Positions 1 through 14,938 of a stretch of DNA of 64,000 nt are shown here, piece by piece. Each line of letters opens with the position of its first letter. The stretch's first letter is position 1. Where the stretch lies: contig NZ_QUZU01000025.1 in NCBI RefSeq assembly GCF_004682055.1, positions 29,608-93,607 on the forward strand, written 5' to 3'. This DNA is from Pseudomonas kairouanensis (GTDB taxonomy: Bacteria; Pseudomonadota; Gammaproteobacteria; Pseudomonadales; Pseudomonadaceae). A program made the translations under genes and the position numbers. The notes below the pieces were generated by a model. That model did no database searches. It worked only from the letters and a program-made list of their open reading frames with translations, and had not been told where the DNA came from.

Positions 1-1
1 C

Positions 2-1585
<1,584 letters not shown>

Positions 1586-1628
1586 GTTGGTCGCCCGGTT
1601 GACCGCTATCAAGCGGTGACTGGTAGGA

Positions 1629-1656
1629 TGTCGCCGCGCGGGAGCTTGCTCCCGCG
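1629..1656. repeat. REP-like hairpin between dnaK and dnaJ
   Basis: The arms CGCGGGAG and CTCCCGCG face each other across CTTG, about 45 bases after the dnaK stop. The sequence resembles the single repetitive extragenic palindromes scattered through Pseudomonas genomes. There is no T-run after it, so it is a poor intrinsic terminator; it could protect the dnaK 3' end from exonucleases. The rest of the 316-bp gap (1586-1901) shows only a weak promoter-like pair, TTGACG at about 1808 and TGTATT 17 bases later. Confidence 0.5.
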
Positions 1657-1901
1657 TTGGCGTGTCTGGGGTATGCGAATTTTTACAGCATGCGACAACG
1701 CTCGGATGCTGGCGGTGTGATCGGGAATGCTCCTGCTTTCCGAGCAGTAAATACCGCATTTTGGCCGGGTCCCTGGCTAAAAGTAGTAATGACCAGGATC
1801 GTTGAATTGACGTGAGTTGGGTCCGGGCCTGTATTGGGGCTCAACGAGTTCGGCAAGGCTCAGGAGGGCCGGGCGGAACGTCCTTAAGAGTGCAAAGACT
1901 T

Positions 1902-3026
1902 ATGGCAAAGCGTGACTATTACGAAGTGTTGGGTGTGGAGCGCGGCTCCAGCGAGGCGGACCTGAAAAAGGCTTACCGTCGCCTGGCGATGAAGCACCAC
2001 CCGGACCGTAATCCGGACAGTAAAGAGTCCGAGGAAATGTTCAAAGAGGCCAACGAGGCCTACGAATGCCTGTCTGATCCCAACAAGCGTGCGGCCTACG
2101 ACCAGTACGGCCACGCCGGTGTCGACCCAAGCATGGGGGGTGGTGGCGCCGGTTTTGGTGGTCAGAACTTCTCCGATATTTTCGGCGATGTGTTCAGCGA
2201 CTTCTTCGGCGGTGGCCGTGGTGGCCAGCGTGGCGGCGCCCAGCGTGGCAGTGACTTGCGCTACACCCTGGAGCTGAACCTGGAAGAAGCCGTGCGCGGC
2301 ACCAGCGTCAACATCCGTGTGCCGACACTGGTCAACTGCAAGCCATGCGATGGTTCGGGTGCCAAGAAAGGCTCCTCACCGATTACCTGCCCGACCTGCG
2401 GCGGTATTGGTCAGGTGCGCATGCAGCAGGGCTTCTTCTCGGTGCAGCAGACCTGCCCGCGTTGCCATGGCCAGGGCAAGATCATTTCCGATCCGTGCGA
2501 CTCCTGCCACGGCGAAGGTCGTGTCGAAGAGTACAAGACCCTTGCCGTGAAAGTGCCGGCAGGCGTGGATACCGGTGACCGCATTCGCCTGTCTGGCGAA
2601 GGCGAGGCCGGTACACAGGGCGGGCCTACGGGCGATCTGTACGTGGTGATCAACGTGCGTGAGCACTCGATCTTCCAGCGTGACGGCAAGCACCTGTTCT
2701 GCGAAGTGCCGATCAGTTTTGTCGATGCGGCCCTGGGTGGCGAGTTGGAGATTCCGACGCTGGATGGTCGGGTCAAGCTCAAGATCCCTGAGGGGACGCA
2801 GACCGGCAAGCAGTTCCGCATCCGTGGCAAAGGTGTTGCGCCGGTGCGTGGTGGTGGGGCTGGCGACCTGATGTGCCGTGTGGCGGTCGAGACCCCGGTC
2901 AATCTGAATCGTCGCCAACGAGAGTTGCTTGAGGAGTTCCGCAGCTCGTTGGAAGGTGATGACTCTCACTCGCCGAAAACCACGGGCTTCTTCGATGGCG
3001 TGAAGCGCTTCTTCGGCGACCTGTAA
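1902..3026 (+). CDS. dnaJ: Co-chaperone DnaJ (Hsp40)
   Basis: Hsp40 partner that delivers unfolded proteins to DnaK and stimulates its ATPase. The ATG at 1902 gives 374 residues, the usual length, with the canonical MAKRDYYEVLGV start; the frame is open further upstream but without homology. The J domain carries HPD at residues 33-35. A Gly/Phe-rich linker follows (about 70-115). Four zinc-binding CxxCxGxG motifs are visible (CKPCDGSG, CPTCGGIG, CPRCHGQG, CDSCHGEG), then the C-terminal substrate-binding beta domains. dapB starts 10 bases after the stop, so the two are probably co-transcribed. Confidence 0.98.
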   Translation: MAKRDYYEVLGVERGSSEADLKKAYRRLAMKHHPDRNPDSKESEEMFKEANEAYECLSDPNKRAAYDQYGHAGVDPSMGGGGAGFGGQNFSDIFGDVFSDFFGGGRGGQRGGAQRGSDLRYTLELNLEEAVRGTSVNIRVPTLVNCKPCDGSGAKKGSSPITCPTCGGIGQVRMQQGFFSVQQTCPRCHGQGKIISDPCDSCHGEGRVEEYKTLAVKVPAGVDTGDRIRLSGEGEAGTQGGPTGDLYVVINVREHSIFQRDGKHLFCEVPISFVDAALGGELEIPTLDGRVKLKIPEGTQTGKQFRIRGKGVAPVRGGGAGDLMCRVAVETPVNLNRRQRELLEEFRSSLEGDDSHSPKTTGFFDGVKRFFGDL

Positions 3027-3036
3027 GGAAATGAGT

Positions 3037-3843
3037 ATGCGACGTATAGCCGTAATGGGTGCTGCCGGGCGCATGGGCAAAAATCTGATCGAAGCCGTGC
3101 AGCAGCGCTCGCCGGCCTCTGGGCTGACGGCCGCGATTGTGCGCCCGGGCAGCACGTTGATCGGTGCGGATGCGGGTGAGCTGGCTTCGTTGGGGCGTAT
3201 TGGCGTTTCGTTGTCGGGCAACCTGGAGCAGGTTGCAGACGAGTTCGACGTGCTGATCGACTTCACCCTGCCGGATGTGATGCTCAAAAACCTGGCGTTC
3301 TGCCGCAAGGCGGGCAAGGCCATGGTCATTGGTACCACGGGTTTGACGGCTGAGCAGAAGCAATTGCTGGTGGAGGCGGGCAAGGATATTCCGGTCGTCT
3401 TCGCCGCCAATTTCAGTGTGGGCGTGAACCTGTCGCTCAAGCTGCTGGACCTGGCAGCGCGCGTGTTGGGGGATGAGGCCGATATCGAAATCATCGAGAC
3501 CCATCACCGTCACAAGATCGATGCGCCGTCGGGTACTGCGCTGCGTATGGGTGAGGCTATTGCCGATGCGTTGGGTCGTGATCTGTCAAAGGTGGCCGTG
3601 TATGGCCGCGAAGGTCACACGGGTGAGCGTGCGCGCGACACCATTGGTTTTGCGACCGTGCGTGGTGGTGATGTTGTGGGTGATCACACGGTGCTGTTCG
3701 CCACCGAAGGCGAGCGCCTGGAGATTACGCACAAGGCGTCCAGTCGCATGACCTTTGCCAAGGGCGCGGTACGTGCTGCGCTCTGGCTGGAAGGTCGCGA
3801 GCCGGGTCTGTATGACATGCGTGATGTGCTTGATCTGCACTAA
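3037..3843 (+). CDS. dapB: 4-hydroxy-tetrahydrodipicolinate reductase
   Basis: NAD(P)H-dependent reductase of the diaminopimelate/lysine pathway, cytoplasmic. The N-terminal dinucleotide-binding loop GAAGRMGK and the catalytic segment ETHHRHKIDAPSGTAL are both present. Two in-frame ATGs lie six bases apart (3031 and 3037). The AAGGA at 3025-3029 is too close to the first and correctly spaced for the second, so 3037 is chosen, giving 268 residues. It follows dnaJ closely and precedes carA; a good intrinsic terminator follows it at 3859. Confidence 0.97.
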   Translation: MRRIAVMGAAGRMGKNLIEAVQQRSPASGLTAAIVRPGSTLIGADAGELASLGRIGVSLSGNLEQVADEFDVLIDFTLPDVMLKNLAFCRKAGKAMVIGTTGLTAEQKQLLVEAGKDIPVVFAANFSVGVNLSLKLLDLAARVLGDEADIEIIETHHRHKIDAPSGTALRMGEAIADALGRDLSKVAVYGREGHTGERARDTIGFATVRGGDVVGDHTVLFATEGERLEITHKASSRMTFAKGAVRAALWLEGREPGLYDMRDVLDLH

Positions 3844-3858
3844 TCAGTAGCTAAAACA

Positions 3859-3890
3859 GGGCCTCAAGCTTATGCTTAGGCCCCGTTTTT
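3859..3890 (+). terminator. Intrinsic terminator after dapB
   Basis: The hairpin GGGCCT-C-AAGC-TTAT-GCTT-AGGCCC (one bulged base) is followed by CGTTTTT, 15 bases after the dapB stop. It separates dnaJ-dapB transcription from the carA leader. Confidence 0.85.
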
Positions 3891-3939
3891 ACCCGCTAAG
3901 CGACGTCCTGTCGCATTCCCCTGCCTTTAAGGCTCATTA

Positions 3940-4056
3940 GCGGTGGACCAAAAAAGCCTTTTTCTGTAAGCTACAGCTTTAGTGTGTCCACTAAAAGCGC
4001 GCAGAATAATTCAGTGAACAAGCGGGGTGACGTGTCCATACGTCACTCCGCTTTTT
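3940..4056 (+). promoter_or_regulatory. Structured carAB leader with terminator (candidate attenuator)
   Basis: Between the dapB terminator and carA there are nested inverted repeats: GTGGAC (3943) with GTCCAC (3986), and inside them CTGTA-AGC-TACAG (3964-3976). A second strong terminator follows: AGCGGGGTGACG and CGTCACTCCGCT (4021-4052) pair over 12 bp, including one G-T, followed by six Ts. Because this terminator lies only about 45 bases before the carA start and points into it, premature termination controlled by arginine or pyrimidine supply is a reasonable inference. A GTG-started frame (4014-4106) crosses the hairpin and overlaps the carA TTG, but it has no ribosome site, so I do not call it a gene. 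Confidence 0.55.
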
Positions 4057-4102
4057 TACAACCTGCGATCGCCCTTTCAGGCTTTATTTACGGGAGGTCT
4101 TC

Positions 4103-5239
4103 TTGACTAAGCCAGCCATACTCGCCCTTGCTGATGGCAGCATTTTTCGCGGCGAAGCCATTGGAGCCGACGGTCAAACCGTTGGAGAGGTAGTGTTTAA
4201 CACTGCCATGACCGGCTATCAGGAAATCCTTACCGATCCTTCCTACGCCCAACAGATCGTTACCCTGACCTATCCGCACATCGGCAACACCGGTACTACA
4301 CCGGAAGACGTCGAGTCTGATCGTGTCTGGTCGGCCGGCCTGGTTATTCGTGACCTGCCCCTGGTTGCGAGCAACTGGCGTAACACGATGTCGCTGTCCG
4401 ATTACCTGAAAGCCAACAGCGTTGTGGCGATCGCCGGTATCGATACGCGCCGCCTCACGCGCATCCTGCGTGAAAAAGGCTCGCAGAACGGCTGCATCAT
4501 GGTCGGTGACAATATCTCCGAAGAAGCGGCGATTGCCGCAGCGCAAGGCTTCCCTGGCCTGAAAGGCATGGACCTGGCCAAAGTGGTCAGCGCCAAAGAG
4601 AAGTACGAGTGGCGCTCCACTGTCTGGGACTTGAAGACCGACAGCCACGCGACCATCGAAGCCGCTGACTTGCCTTACCACGTTGTGGCCTACGACTACG
4701 GCGTGAAGTACAACATCCTGCGCATGCTGGTAGAGCGCGGTTGCCGCGTCACCGTAGTGCCAGCGCAAACCCCTGCCAGCGATGTGCTTGCCCTGCAACC
4801 GGACGGCGTGTTCCTGTCCAACGGTCCAGGCGATCCTGAGCCGTGCGACTACGCCATCCAGGCGATCAAGGAAGTGCTGGAAACCGAGATTCCGGTATTC
4901 GGTATCTGCCTCGGTCACCAGCTGCTGGCCCTGGCCTCTGGCGCCAAGACCCTGAAAATGGGCCACGGCCACCACGGTGCCAACCACCCCGTGCAAGACC
5001 TGGACACCGGCGTCGTCATGATCACCAGCCAGAACCACGGTTTTGCGGTGGATGAGGCGACTTTGCCGAGCAACGTGCGCGCCATTCACAAGTCGCTGTT
5101 CGACGGTTCCCTGCAAGGTATCGAGCGCACCGACAAGAGCGCGTTCAGCTTCCAGGGCCACCCTGAAGCGAGCCCGGGCCCGAACGACGTAGCGCCGCTG
5201 TTCGACCGTTTCATCAATGAGATGGCCAAGCGACGCTGA
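4103..5239 (+). CDS. carA: Carbamoyl-phosphate synthase small subunit (glutaminase)
   Basis: Class I glutamine amidotransferase subunit that passes ammonia to CarB for carbamoyl phosphate, the common precursor of arginine and pyrimidines. It is 378 residues from a TTG start at 4103, supported by GGGAGG at 4092-4097 and the conserved TKPAILALADGS. The nucleophile is Cys269 in GICLGHQLLALA; the triad His and Glu are in FQGHPEASPGP. carB follows after 105 bases. In P. aeruginosa I recall this operon being described as carA-orf-carB-greA; here there is no room for the intervening orf. Confidence 0.98.
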   Translation: MTKPAILALADGSIFRGEAIGADGQTVGEVVFNTAMTGYQEILTDPSYAQQIVTLTYPHIGNTGTTPEDVESDRVWSAGLVIRDLPLVASNWRNTMSLSDYLKANSVVAIAGIDTRRLTRILREKGSQNGCIMVGDNISEEAAIAAAQGFPGLKGMDLAKVVSAKEKYEWRSTVWDLKTDSHATIEAADLPYHVVAYDYGVKYNILRMLVERGCRVTVVPAQTPASDVLALQPDGVFLSNGPGDPEPCDYAIQAIKEVLETEIPVFGICLGHQLLALASGAKTLKMGHGHHGANHPVQDLDTGVVMITSQNHGFAVDEATLPSNVRAIHKSLFDGSLQGIERTDKSAFSFQGHPEASPGPNDVAPLFDRFINEMAKRR

Positions 5240-5344
5240 CTGAGCGGCCTTCGGGCGGCCCCGAACCTCGGTGGCCCCCGCAGGCTCTTCAAAGATTGTT
5301 CAAGACGGCTTGCCGACTGACCTGCGGATTTGAGTGACAAACCC

Positions 5345-8562
<3,218 letters not shown>

Positions 8563-8566
<4 letters not shown>

Positions 8567-9039
8567 CCAAATACCCAATGACCGTCCAGGGCTTCAAGGC
8601 CCTGGAAGAGGAGCACGCCCATCTGACCAAGGTCGTCCGTCCGAAGCTGAGCCAGGACATCGGTACGGCCCGCGAGTTGGGTGACCTGAAGGAGAACGCC
8701 GAATACCACGCTGCTCGTGAGCAGCAGGGTATGGTTGAGGCGCGGATCCGTGACATCGAAGGCCGTCTGCAGAACTCGGTGGTTATCGACGTGACGACCA
8801 TTCCGAAGACCGGCAAGGTGATTTTCGGTACGACCGTGGAAATCGCCAACGTCGAGACTGACGAAAGCGTGGTCTACCACATCGTGGGTGAAGACGAAGC
8901 TGACTTCAAACTCGGCAAGATCTCCGTCGGTTCCCCGCTGGCCCGTGCCTTGATTGCCAAGGAAGAGGGTGATGTGGTGGCCGTGAAGACGCCTGGCGGC
9001 GTTATCGAGTACGAGATTGTCGAAGTTCGCCACGTCTGA
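8563..9039 (+). CDS. greA: Transcription elongation factor GreA
   Basis: Cleavage factor that rescues backtracked RNA polymerase through its secondary channel. It is 158 residues, the usual size. The N-terminal coiled coil carries the acidic tip in ELGDLKENAEYHAA, and the C-terminal FKBP-like domain carries GSPLARALIAKEEGD. The ATG overlaps the carB stop, so greA is the last member of the carAB operon, an arrangement I recall from P. aeruginosa. A perfect hairpin follows directly at 9045. Confidence 0.97.
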
Positions 9040-9044
9040 AAGGC

Positions 9045-9067
9045 GGCGCCCGCTGCGTGCGGGCGCC
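9045..9067 (+). repeat. Perfect 9-bp hairpin abutting a start codon
   Basis: GGCGCCCGC and GCGGGCGCC are perfect inverted repeats around TGCGT, ending one base before the ATG at 9068. There is no T-run. It may stabilise the greA mRNA end or bury the ribosome site of the next gene. Confidence 0.6.
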
Positions 9068-9472
9068 ATGCTTTGGCAACTCTCCCAGATGCTTTGGGTG
9101 GGTGGCCTGTGGTTGCTGCATATTGGTGTTTTGCCGGCGCTGGGCCTGATAGGCCTGGCACCGTTGTTGATCGATGAGATCGACGGATTACTGAGTGCGT
9201 TGCTGGTGGGTTTTGCAGCAGCGTGCGTGACGCTTCAGGCGTTGGTGCTGGTCAAGGCCGAAGGCTTGGAGAGTTTATGGCGGGATATTCGCGGGCAACT
9301 GCTGTTGATGGCGCTGTATGCGTGTGCAATGTTTTGCATTGTGCATGTCTGGCTGCCGGAAGCGTTGCGCTGGCAGCTATTCAGCTATCTTGTGCTAGGG
9401 TTCTCCGGCCTGGTGTTGGTTATGCAGCCGGCACCGGGGTGGAGTGGCAGGGCGCGCGAAGCACGCCCGTGA
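9068..9472 (+). CDS. Small membrane protein of unknown function
   Basis: A 134-residue, very hydrophobic protein with about four membrane segments (LWQLSQMLWVGGLWLLHIGV at the N-terminus, then around residues 30-60, 80-100 and 105-125). The WVGGLWLLH-like opening resembles the DUF4149/CopD-type membrane proteins often found after greA in pseudomonads; that family link is from memory, not proof. The frame is open back into greA, but the first ATG outside greA is 9068. There is no visible ribosome site, because the hairpin at 9045-9067 occupies that position. It is convergent with yhbY, nine bases away. Confidence 0.75.
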   Translation: MLWQLSQMLWVGGLWLLHIGVLPALGLIGLAPLLIDEIDGLLSALLVGFAAACVTLQALVLVKAEGLESLWRDIRGQLLLMALYACAMFCIVHVWLPEALRWQLFSYLVLGFSGLVLVMQPAPGWSGRAREARP

Positions 9473-9481
9473 CCCTTTGAA

Positions 9482-9790
9482 TCATTTGAAGCGATGAACG
9501 TTCGACAGTTGCTTGTTGACGCTGAAGTTCTTGCGATACAGCAGCGCCATCTTGCCGATGACCTGGACCAGGTCCGCTTTGCCAACCTTGCACAGTTCTG
9601 CAATGGCAGCCAGGCGTGCTTCGCGATCAAGGATATTGACCTTGATCTTGATCAGTTCGTGATCGTTCAATGCGCGTTCAAATTCGGCTAACACACCTTC
9701 AGTCAAACCGTTGTCTGCCACAATCAGAACTGGTTTCAGATGGTGGCCAATGGATTTGTACTGTTTCTTCTGCTCTTGAGTGAGCGGCAT
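9482..9790 (-). CDS. yhbY: Ribosome assembly RNA-binding protein YhbY (CRM domain)
   Basis: A 102-residue single CRM-domain protein that binds precursor 23S rRNA in 50S assembly. It starts MPLTQEQKKQYKSIGHHLKPV and carries the central region GLTEGVLAEFERALNDHELIKIKV typical of the family. It is divergent from rlmE, about 105 bases away; both act on 23S rRNA, and this pairing upstream of ftsH is common in gamma-proteobacteria. Confidence 0.95.
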   Translation of the reverse strand: MPLTQEQKKQYKSIGHHLKPVLIVADNGLTEGVLAEFERALNDHELIKIKVNILDREARLAAIAELCKVGKADLVQVIGKMALLYRKNFSVNKQLSNVHRFK

Positions 9791-9896
9791 AATCTGACCC
9801 CTGCGTCTGATCTTGTAAAAAGCGGCGGCCAGTTTACCCGAGCGAGTCCGGGACCGCCCAGTTAATCACGACCCGTTTTATTTTTCGAGGTGGCCC

Positions 9897-10547
9897 GTGG
9901 CCCGTTCCAAAACTAGCCTTAAGTGGCTGCAAGAGCATTTCAACGACCCTTACGTCAAAAAGGCGCAGAAGGACGGCTACCGTTCTCGGGCCAGCTACAA
10001 GCTGTTGGAGATCCAGGACAAGGATAAGTTGATTCGTCCAGGCATGAGCGTTATCGATCTTGGCGCAGCCCCCGGTGGCTGGTCCCAAGTGACCAGTCGT
10101 CTGATTGGTGGGCAAGGTCGTCTGATTGCTTCCGACATCCTTGAGATGGACAGCATTCCGGATGTGACCTTTGTGCACGGCGACTTTACTCAGGACACCG
10201 TGCTGGCCGAGATCCTGGAAGCTGTGGGAAATTCACAGGTAGACCTTGTGATTTCCGACATGGCCCCCAATATGAGTGGATTACCGGCTGTTGATATGCC
10301 GCGAGCCATGTTCCTGTGTGAGTTGGCGCTGGATTTGGCCGGGCGGGTGTTGCGTCCCGGTGGTGATTTCCTGGTGAAAGTGTTCCAGGGCGAGGGTTTC
10401 GACGAGTACCACAAGAACATCCGCAAGTTGTTCGACAAGGTGCAGACCCGTAAACCAGACTCTTCCCGGGACCGATCCAGAGAGCAATACCTGTTGTGCC
10501 GCGGCTTCCGTGGTGTCGAAGGCGCGGAAAGCGAAGAGCGTTTTTGA
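9897..10547 (+). CDS. rlmE: 23S rRNA 2'-O-methyltransferase RlmE (FtsJ)
   Basis: SAM-dependent enzyme methylating the 2'-O of a U in the 23S A-loop (U2552 in E. coli). The GTG start at 9897 is supported by CGAGG six bases upstream and by MARSKTSLKWLQEHFND. The SAM-binding loop is DLGAAPGGWSQV; the K-D-K-E type catalytic residues lie in the RSRASYKLLEI, VISDMAPNMSG and DFLVKVFQGEG regions. It has 216 residues, slightly long because of an acidic C-terminal tail (EGAESEERF). It precedes ftsH, the usual ftsJ-ftsH order, after about 190 bases. Confidence 0.97.
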   Translation: MARSKTSLKWLQEHFNDPYVKKAQKDGYRSRASYKLLEIQDKDKLIRPGMSVIDLGAAPGGWSQVTSRLIGGQGRLIASDILEMDSIPDVTFVHGDFTQDTVLAEILEAVGNSQVDLVISDMAPNMSGLPAVDMPRAMFLCELALDLAGRVLRPGGDFLVKVFQGEGFDEYHKNIRKLFDKVQTRKPDSSRDRSREQYLLCRGFRGVEGAESEERF

Positions 10548-10738
10548 GAAATTCGAGGAGGGCGATAGGTTTTTTTATGTCGCTTTCGTCACGAAGCTTT
10601 ACGAATATTGTGTAGTCAAAGTTTCACAAAGGGTTACAGACGGCGCCTGCCAGAGTTGTAGGTAATGTAGTAAGTTAGGCCGGTGAATATCATGCGAAGC
10701 GCGCGCCAGTAGCGGAGCTTGCTTCAGAGGGTAGTTAA

Positions 10739-12658
<1,920 letters not shown>

Positions 12659-12666
12659 GGTTTGAA

Positions 12667-13518
12667 ATGACTTCTGTGTTGTCCTCCACCCGGTTGCCTT
12701 GCGGCAATCGGGTTCTTGATTTGGCCCATGCACATGTCATGGGCATTCTTAATGTAACCCCTGACTCCTTTTCCGACGGTGGCCGCTTCAGCCAGCTTGA
12801 CGCGGCATTGCGTCATGCCGAGGCAATGGTGGTCGCTGGTGCTACCTTGATTGATGTCGGTGGCGAGTCGACGCGACCGGGTGCCCGCATTGTTTCTCCG
12901 GTGGAGGAGTTGGAGCGAGTCGCGCCGATCGTCGAGCGCATTGCTCGTGAGCTGGATGTGATCATTTCGGTTGATACATCAACGCCGGCGGTGATGCGTG
13001 AAACTGCGCGCCTCGGTGCTGGGTTGATCAACGATGTGCGCTCGCTTCAGCGCGATGGCGCTCTGGATGCCGCGGCAGCCACAGGTTTGCCGGTGTGCCT
13101 GATGCATATGCTGGGTGAGCCGGGCAATATGCAAGACAGCCCGCACTATGATGATCTTGTTGGTGAAGTAAGTGGTTTCCTTGCTGAGCGTGTTGCTCGA
13201 TGCGCGTCGGCGGGGATTCCCGCAGAAAAGATCATTCTTGATCCTGGATTTGGCTTCGCCAAGACGTTGCAGCACAATCTGAGCCTGTTTAAACACATGG
13301 AATCCCTGCATGCCCTTGGTCGGCCTCTACTGGTCGGTGTATCGCGCAAGAGCATGATAGGGCTGGCCTTGAATCGTCCGGTGGGAGAGCGGTTGTATGG
13401 CGGCCTTGCGCTCGCGGCGCTTGCCGTGACCAAGGGTGCACGCATCTTGCGTGTGCATGATGTCGCCGAAACCGTGGATGTGGTGCGCATGATTGCCGCC
13501 GTAGAATCAGCCGAATAA
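12667..13518 (+). CDS. folP: Dihydropteroate synthase
   Basis: Joins p-aminobenzoate to the pterin diphosphate in folate synthesis; it is the sulfonamide target. It is 283 residues with the family motifs GILNVTPDSFSDGG, GGESTRPGA, DPGFGFAKTLQHN and GVSRKSMIG. It lies between ftsH and glmM with short gaps (8 and 16 bases), the standard ftsH-folP-glmM operon. Confidence 0.97.
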   Translation: MTSVLSSTRLPCGNRVLDLAHAHVMGILNVTPDSFSDGGRFSQLDAALRHAEAMVVAGATLIDVGGESTRPGARIVSPVEELERVAPIVERIARELDVIISVDTSTPAVMRETARLGAGLINDVRSLQRDGALDAAAATGLPVCLMHMLGEPGNMQDSPHYDDLVGEVSGFLAERVARCASAGIPAEKIILDPGFGFAKTLQHNLSLFKHMESLHALGRPLLVGVSRKSMIGLALNRPVGERLYGGLALAALAVTKGARILRVHDVAETVDVVRMIAAVESAE

Positions 13519-13534
13519 GAATGATGGAGCACTT

Positions 13535-14872
13535 ATGACTAAAAAATACTTTGGTACCGATGGTATCCGTGGTCGTGTCGGCGAATATCCGATTACTCCT
13601 GATTTCATGCTCAAGCTGGGTTGGGCGGCAGGTATGGCGTTCCGTAGTATGGGCGCGTGCCGCATCCTGGTAGGCAAGGACACCCGTATTTCCGGGTACA
13701 TGTTTGAATCCGCACTGGAGGCTGGCTTGTCTGCCGCAGGTGCGGATGTGATGTTGCTGGGCCCAATGCCGACACCGGCGATCGCTTACCTGACGCGTAC
13801 CTTTCACGCTCAGGCAGGTATTGTGATCAGCGCCTCGCACAACCCTCATGATGACAATGGCATCAAGTTCTTCTCGGGTCAGGGCACCAAGCTGCCGGAC
13901 GAGATCGAGTTGATGATCGAAGAGCTGCTCGACGCACCGATGACGGTGGTCGAATCAAGCAAGCTGGGCAAGGTGTCGCGAATCAACGACGCATCTGGCC
14001 GTTATATCGAATTCTGCAAGAGCAGCGTACCGAGCAGTACTAATTTCGCCGGTCTTAAAATCGTCGTCGACTGCGCTCACGGTGCAACCTACAAGGTTGC
14101 GCCAAGCGTGTTCCAGGAGTTGGGCGCTCAAGTGACGGTGCTTTCGGCTCAGCCCAATGGGTTGAACATCAATGACAACTGTGGCTCCACCCATATGGGG
14201 CAGTTGCAGGCAGCGGTTCTCGCCGGGCATGCCGATTTGGGCATTGCCTTTGATGGGGATGGCGATCGTGTGCTGATGGTGGATCACACGGGGGCGATCG
14301 TGGATGGTGATGAGCTTCTGTTCATCCTTGCTCGCGATATGCATGAGCGTAACAAGCTGCAAGGTGGTGTTGTCGGTACGCTCATGAGCAATCTTGGGCT
14401 TGAGTTGGCACTGGCCGATCTTGGGATCCCATTTGTCCGTGCCAATGTCGGTGACCGTTATGTAATTGCTGAACTGCTTGAGCGCAACTGGTTGGTAGGG
14501 GGCGAGAACTCCGGTCACGTCGTCTGCTTCCAGCACACCACCACGGGCGATGCGATTATTGCTGCGCTCCAGGTATTGATGGCATTGCGTCGTCGTGAGG
14601 AGAGTCTTGCCCAGGCGCGCCAGGCCTTGCGCAAGTGTCCGCAGGTGTTGCTGAATGTGCGGTTTGCCGGTGGCGAAAATCCGATCGAGCACCCGGCTGT
14701 CAAAGAGGCGTGCGAGCGCGTCACCCTGGCTATGGCGGGCCGTGGGCGAGTGCTGTTGCGCAAGTCCGGTACAGAGCCTCTGGTGCGCGTTATGGTCGAA
14801 GGTGATGACGAAATACAGGTTCGCGGCCACGCCGAAGACCTGGCAAAACTGGTAACTGAAGTTTGCGCCTGA
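13535..14872 (+). CDS. glmM: Phosphoglucosamine mutase
   Basis: Converts glucosamine-6-phosphate to the 1-phosphate for UDP-GlcNAc, peptidoglycan and LPS. It is 445 residues. The phospho-acceptor is Ser101 in ISASHNPHDDNGIKF; the metal loop is DGDGDR; the C-terminal phosphate-binding loop is KSGTEPLVRVM. It follows folP by 16 bases and precedes tpiA. Confidence 0.97.
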   Translation: MTKKYFGTDGIRGRVGEYPITPDFMLKLGWAAGMAFRSMGACRILVGKDTRISGYMFESALEAGLSAAGADVMLLGPMPTPAIAYLTRTFHAQAGIVISASHNPHDDNGIKFFSGQGTKLPDEIELMIEELLDAPMTVVESSKLGKVSRINDASGRYIEFCKSSVPSSTNFAGLKIVVDCAHGATYKVAPSVFQELGAQVTVLSAQPNGLNINDNCGSTHMGQLQAAVLAGHADLGIAFDGDGDRVLMVDHTGAIVDGDELLFILARDMHERNKLQGGVVGTLMSNLGLELALADLGIPFVRANVGDRYVIAELLERNWLVGGENSGHVVCFQHTTTGDAIIAALQVLMALRRREESLAQARQALRKCPQVLLNVRFAGGENPIEHPAVKEACERVTLAMAGRGRVLLRKSGTEPLVRVMVEGDDEIQVRGHAEDLAKLVTEVCA

Positions 14873-14938
14873 ATTCGGCTTGCCAGTAATGAGATGGTTG
14901 GGTAACATCTGCGCCCACTTTGACCGACGAGGTACAGC

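Noticed and set aside
4014..4106. 30-codon GTG frame in the carA leader as a gene
   Set aside because: No ribosome site; kept only as a hypothesis in the leader finding.
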